A stretch of 44,817 bases of DNA, from assembly GCA_029239635.1 (NCBI GenBank), contig JARBUN010000002.1:1-44817 (forward strand), given 5' to 3'. Under the pieces are notes generated by a model. That model saw only the letters and a list, made by a program, of their open reading frames with translations, was not told the origin of the DNA and did no database searches. A program made the translations under genes and the position numbers. Position 1 is the stretch's first letter; every line of letters begins with the position of its first letter. Of this stretch, positions 43,081-44,817 are shown one piece after another. Source of the DNA: Microbacterium sp. GTDB taxonomy: Bacteria; Actinomycetota; Actinomycetes; Actinomycetales; Microbacteriaceae.

Positions 43081-44817
43081 TCACTTGGTCGAGAAGCTGA
43101 CCACCTTCGGCGGGCGGACCACCGCGCGCACGATCTCGCGATCGCCCAGCGCGCGGCGCACCTTCTCGTCGCCGCGGGCGAGCTTCTCGAGCTCGTCGGC
43201 GCCGATCTTCGCCGAGACCTCGAGGGTGCCGCGCACCTTGCCGTCGATCTGCACGACGGCGACGACGGAGTCCTCGACCAGCAGGGTCGGGTCGGCCTGG
43301 CGCCAGGTCGCGAGACCGACGAAACCGTCGTAGCCGAGCGTCTGCCACATCTCCTCCGCGGTGTGCGGGGCGAAGAGGTCGAGGGTCATCGCGATGACCT
43401 CGGCGGCCTCGCGCACGGCGGGGTCGCTGGCGCCGGCGGGGCCGTCGATCGTCTTGCGGGTGACGTTGACGAGCTCCATCAGACGGGCCACGACGACGTT
43501 GAACTTGGTCTGCTCGATGAGGTTCGGCGCCTCGGCCAGCAGGCGGTGCGTCACACGGCGAAGGGCCTTGTCGCCGTCGGCCCAGACCACGTCGGTCTCG
43601 CTGTCGACGTCGTGCGCGATGCGCAGCGCACGGGCGAGGAACTTGGCCGCTCCCGTCGTCGAGACGTCGTTCCAGTCCTTGTCGTCCTCCACCGGACCGG
43701 CGAACGCGAGAGCAACACGCAGGGCGTCGGCGCCGTGGGCGTCGAGCTCCTCCTGGAACAGCACGAGGTTGCCCTTGCTCTTCGACATCTTCGCGCCGTC
43801 GAGGATGACCATGCCCTGGTTGATGAGGCTCGAGAACGGCTCGGTGAACTCCACCAGGCCCATGTCGAATAGCGCCTTGGTGATGAAGCGCGCGTACAGC
43901 AGATGCAGGATCGCGTGCTCGACACCGCCGATGTAGAAGTCGACCGGACCCCACTTCGACGCCTCGCGGCCCGAGAACGCCTGCGTCTCATCGCCGGGCG
44001 AGAGGAAGCGCAGGTAGTACCAGGAGCTGTCGACGAAGGTGTCCATCGTGTCGGGGTCGCGCAGCAGCGTCTGGCCCGTCTCCGGGTCGGTGACCTGCAC
44101 CCAGTCCGTCGCCGCCCCGAGCGGAGAGGTGCCCTTGGGCTTCAGATCGAGACCCTCGACCGAGGGCAGCACGACCGGCAGCTGGTCGGCGGGGACGGGA
44201 GTGATCGACCCGTCCTCCCCGTGCAGCATCGGGATGGGCGTGCCCCAGTAGCGCTGGCGCGAGATGAGCCAGTCGCGGAGGCGGTAGGTCTTGGCCGCGC
44301 GACCGACGCCCTGGGCCTCGAGCTCCTCGATGACGCGCGCGATCGCGTGCCGCTTGGACAGGCCGTTCAGCGAACCGGAGTTGATCATGCGTCCGTCGCC
44401 GGTGAGCGCGATCCCGGTCTTCACCGGGTCGGTCTCCTCGACGTCGCCCAGCGGGTCGATCGGCACGCCCTCGTCGTCGAGCTCGATGACGGGGATCGCG
44501 CCGGTGACCGGCGCCAGCGTGTCCACGACGACCTTCACGGGCAGGTCGAACGCACGCGCGAAGTCGAGGTCGCGCTGGTCGTGCGCGGGCACGGCCATGA
44601 CCGCGCCGTGACCGTAATCGGCCAGCACGTAGTCGGCGGCCCAGATCGGGAGCTTCTCCCCGTTGATCGGGTTGATCGCGTAGTGGCCGAGGAACACCCC
44701 GGTCTTGGGACGGTCGGTCGCCTGACGCTCGATGTCGGTGGCGCGCTGCACCTGCGCCAGGTACGCCTCGAACGTCTCACGCACCCCCTGATCCGCGGAT
44801 GCCGCGAGCTCGGCCGC
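43081..44817 (-). CDS. leuS: Leucyl-tRNA synthetase, C-terminal part (runs off the window)
   Basis: The class I synthetase attaching leucine to tRNA-Leu. About 579 codons are present. Visible parts are the editing domain ([20 protein letters not shown], then [20 protein letters not shown]), the catalytic KMSKS loop ([10 protein letters not shown]), the anticodon-binding domain and a C-terminal [20 protein letters not shown] region. The HIGH motif lies beyond the window edge. It marks the right side of the conserved frame. Confidence 0.95.
   Translation of the reverse strand, partial: AAELAASADQGVRETFEAYLAQVQRATDIERQATDRPKTGVFLGHYAINPINGEKLPIWAADYVLADYGHGAVMAVPAHDQRDLDFARAFDLPVKVVVDTLAPVTGAIPVIELDDEGVPIDPLGDVEETDPVKTGIALTGDGRMINSGSLNGLSKRHAIARVIEELEAQGVGRAAKTYRLRDWLISRQRYWGTPIPMLHGEDGSITPVPADQLPVVLPSVEGLDLKPKGTSPLGAATDWVQVTDPETGQTLLRDPDTMDTFVDSSWYYLRFLSPGDETQAFSGREASKWGPVDFYIGGVEHAILHLLYARFITKALFDMGLVEFTEPFSSLINQGMVILDGAKMSKSKGNLVLFQEELDAHGADALRVALAFAGPVEDDKDWNDVSTTGAAKFLARALRIAHDVDSETDVVWADGDKALRRVTHRLLAEAPNLIEQTKFNVVVARLMELVNVTRKTIDGPAGASDPAVREAAEVIAMTLDLFAPHTAEEMWQTLGYDGFVGLATWRQADPTLLVEDSVVAVVQIDGKVRGTLEVSAKIGADELEKLARGDEKVRRALGDREIVRAVVRPPKVVSFSTK

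Noticed and set aside
1..44817. CRISPR arrays, rRNA and tRNA genes
   Set aside because: No regularly spaced repeats with unique spacers and no rRNA or tRNA-like structures were noticed on either strand.

Overview
The window looks like chromosome of a high-GC actinobacterium of the Microbacteriaceae, most likely Microbacterium or a close relative. This is inferred from base composition, protein similarity recalled from memory, and the housekeeping order rpsT, holA, comEC, comEA, leuS. No database search was possible.

Housekeeping frame: the window opens with the 3' end of rpsT (+) and a strong terminator. A 600-bp repeat-rich spacer follows, then holA, comEC and comEA on the minus strand. It closes with the 3' two thirds of leuS (-). 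Two blocks of accessory DNA interrupt this frame.

Accessory block 1 (about 3.37-30.52 kb) is a genomic island of about 27 kb lodged inside comEC. The two comEC halves lie on either side of it. Both junctions carry the same 8 bp (GCCCGAGA), and removing the island restores an uninterrupted comEC frame through the HLTAVSGANCA motif. Near one end is the C-terminal remnant of a large serine recombinase without its catalytic domain, so the island looks stranded. Its cargo resembles a defence and toxin island: a DUF6119 / dead IrrE-like / PIN operon, a TIGR02391 protein, several HEPN-like helical proteins, a HEPN plus PD-(D/E)XK pair, a pair with DUF4238, a RES-domain toxin-like protein, a CoiA-like nuclease, a DUF4935 PIN protein, a DUF2971 protein and an XRE regulator. 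It also carries a complete two-component system with a three-gene ABC transporter. Many cargo genes have their own TANNNT box 6-7 bp before ATG/GTG, the layout of leaderless mRNAs.

Accessory block 2 (about 32.0-42.4 kb), between comEA and leuS, is a minus-strand bacteriocin locus that combines two systems. One is a lasso-peptide pathway: a B2 peptidase, a B1/PqqD recognition protein, an asparagine-synthetase-like cyclase, and two short precursor genes that are easily missed. The other is a sporulation-delaying-protein type system (sdpC, sdpA, sdpB and the SdpI immunity protein). The sdp genes sit between the two lasso precursors, and sdpB is translationally coupled to one of them. Upstream are an ABC exporter or immunity transporter (ATPase and two permeases) and a histidine kinase / response regulator pair. 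The two precursors share leader spacing (Y5, P8, F16, T20) and a 15-residue core of pattern x-T-S-x-G-x-W-x-D-x-L-G-W-W-x, which predicts a residue-1-to-Asp9 ring. This locus is the best candidate for an undescribed system in the window.

Other oddities: holA has lost a short stretch near its 3' end and ends out of frame, and the rpsT-holA spacer carries 41-bp tandem repeats and a nearly perfect 29-bp stem.
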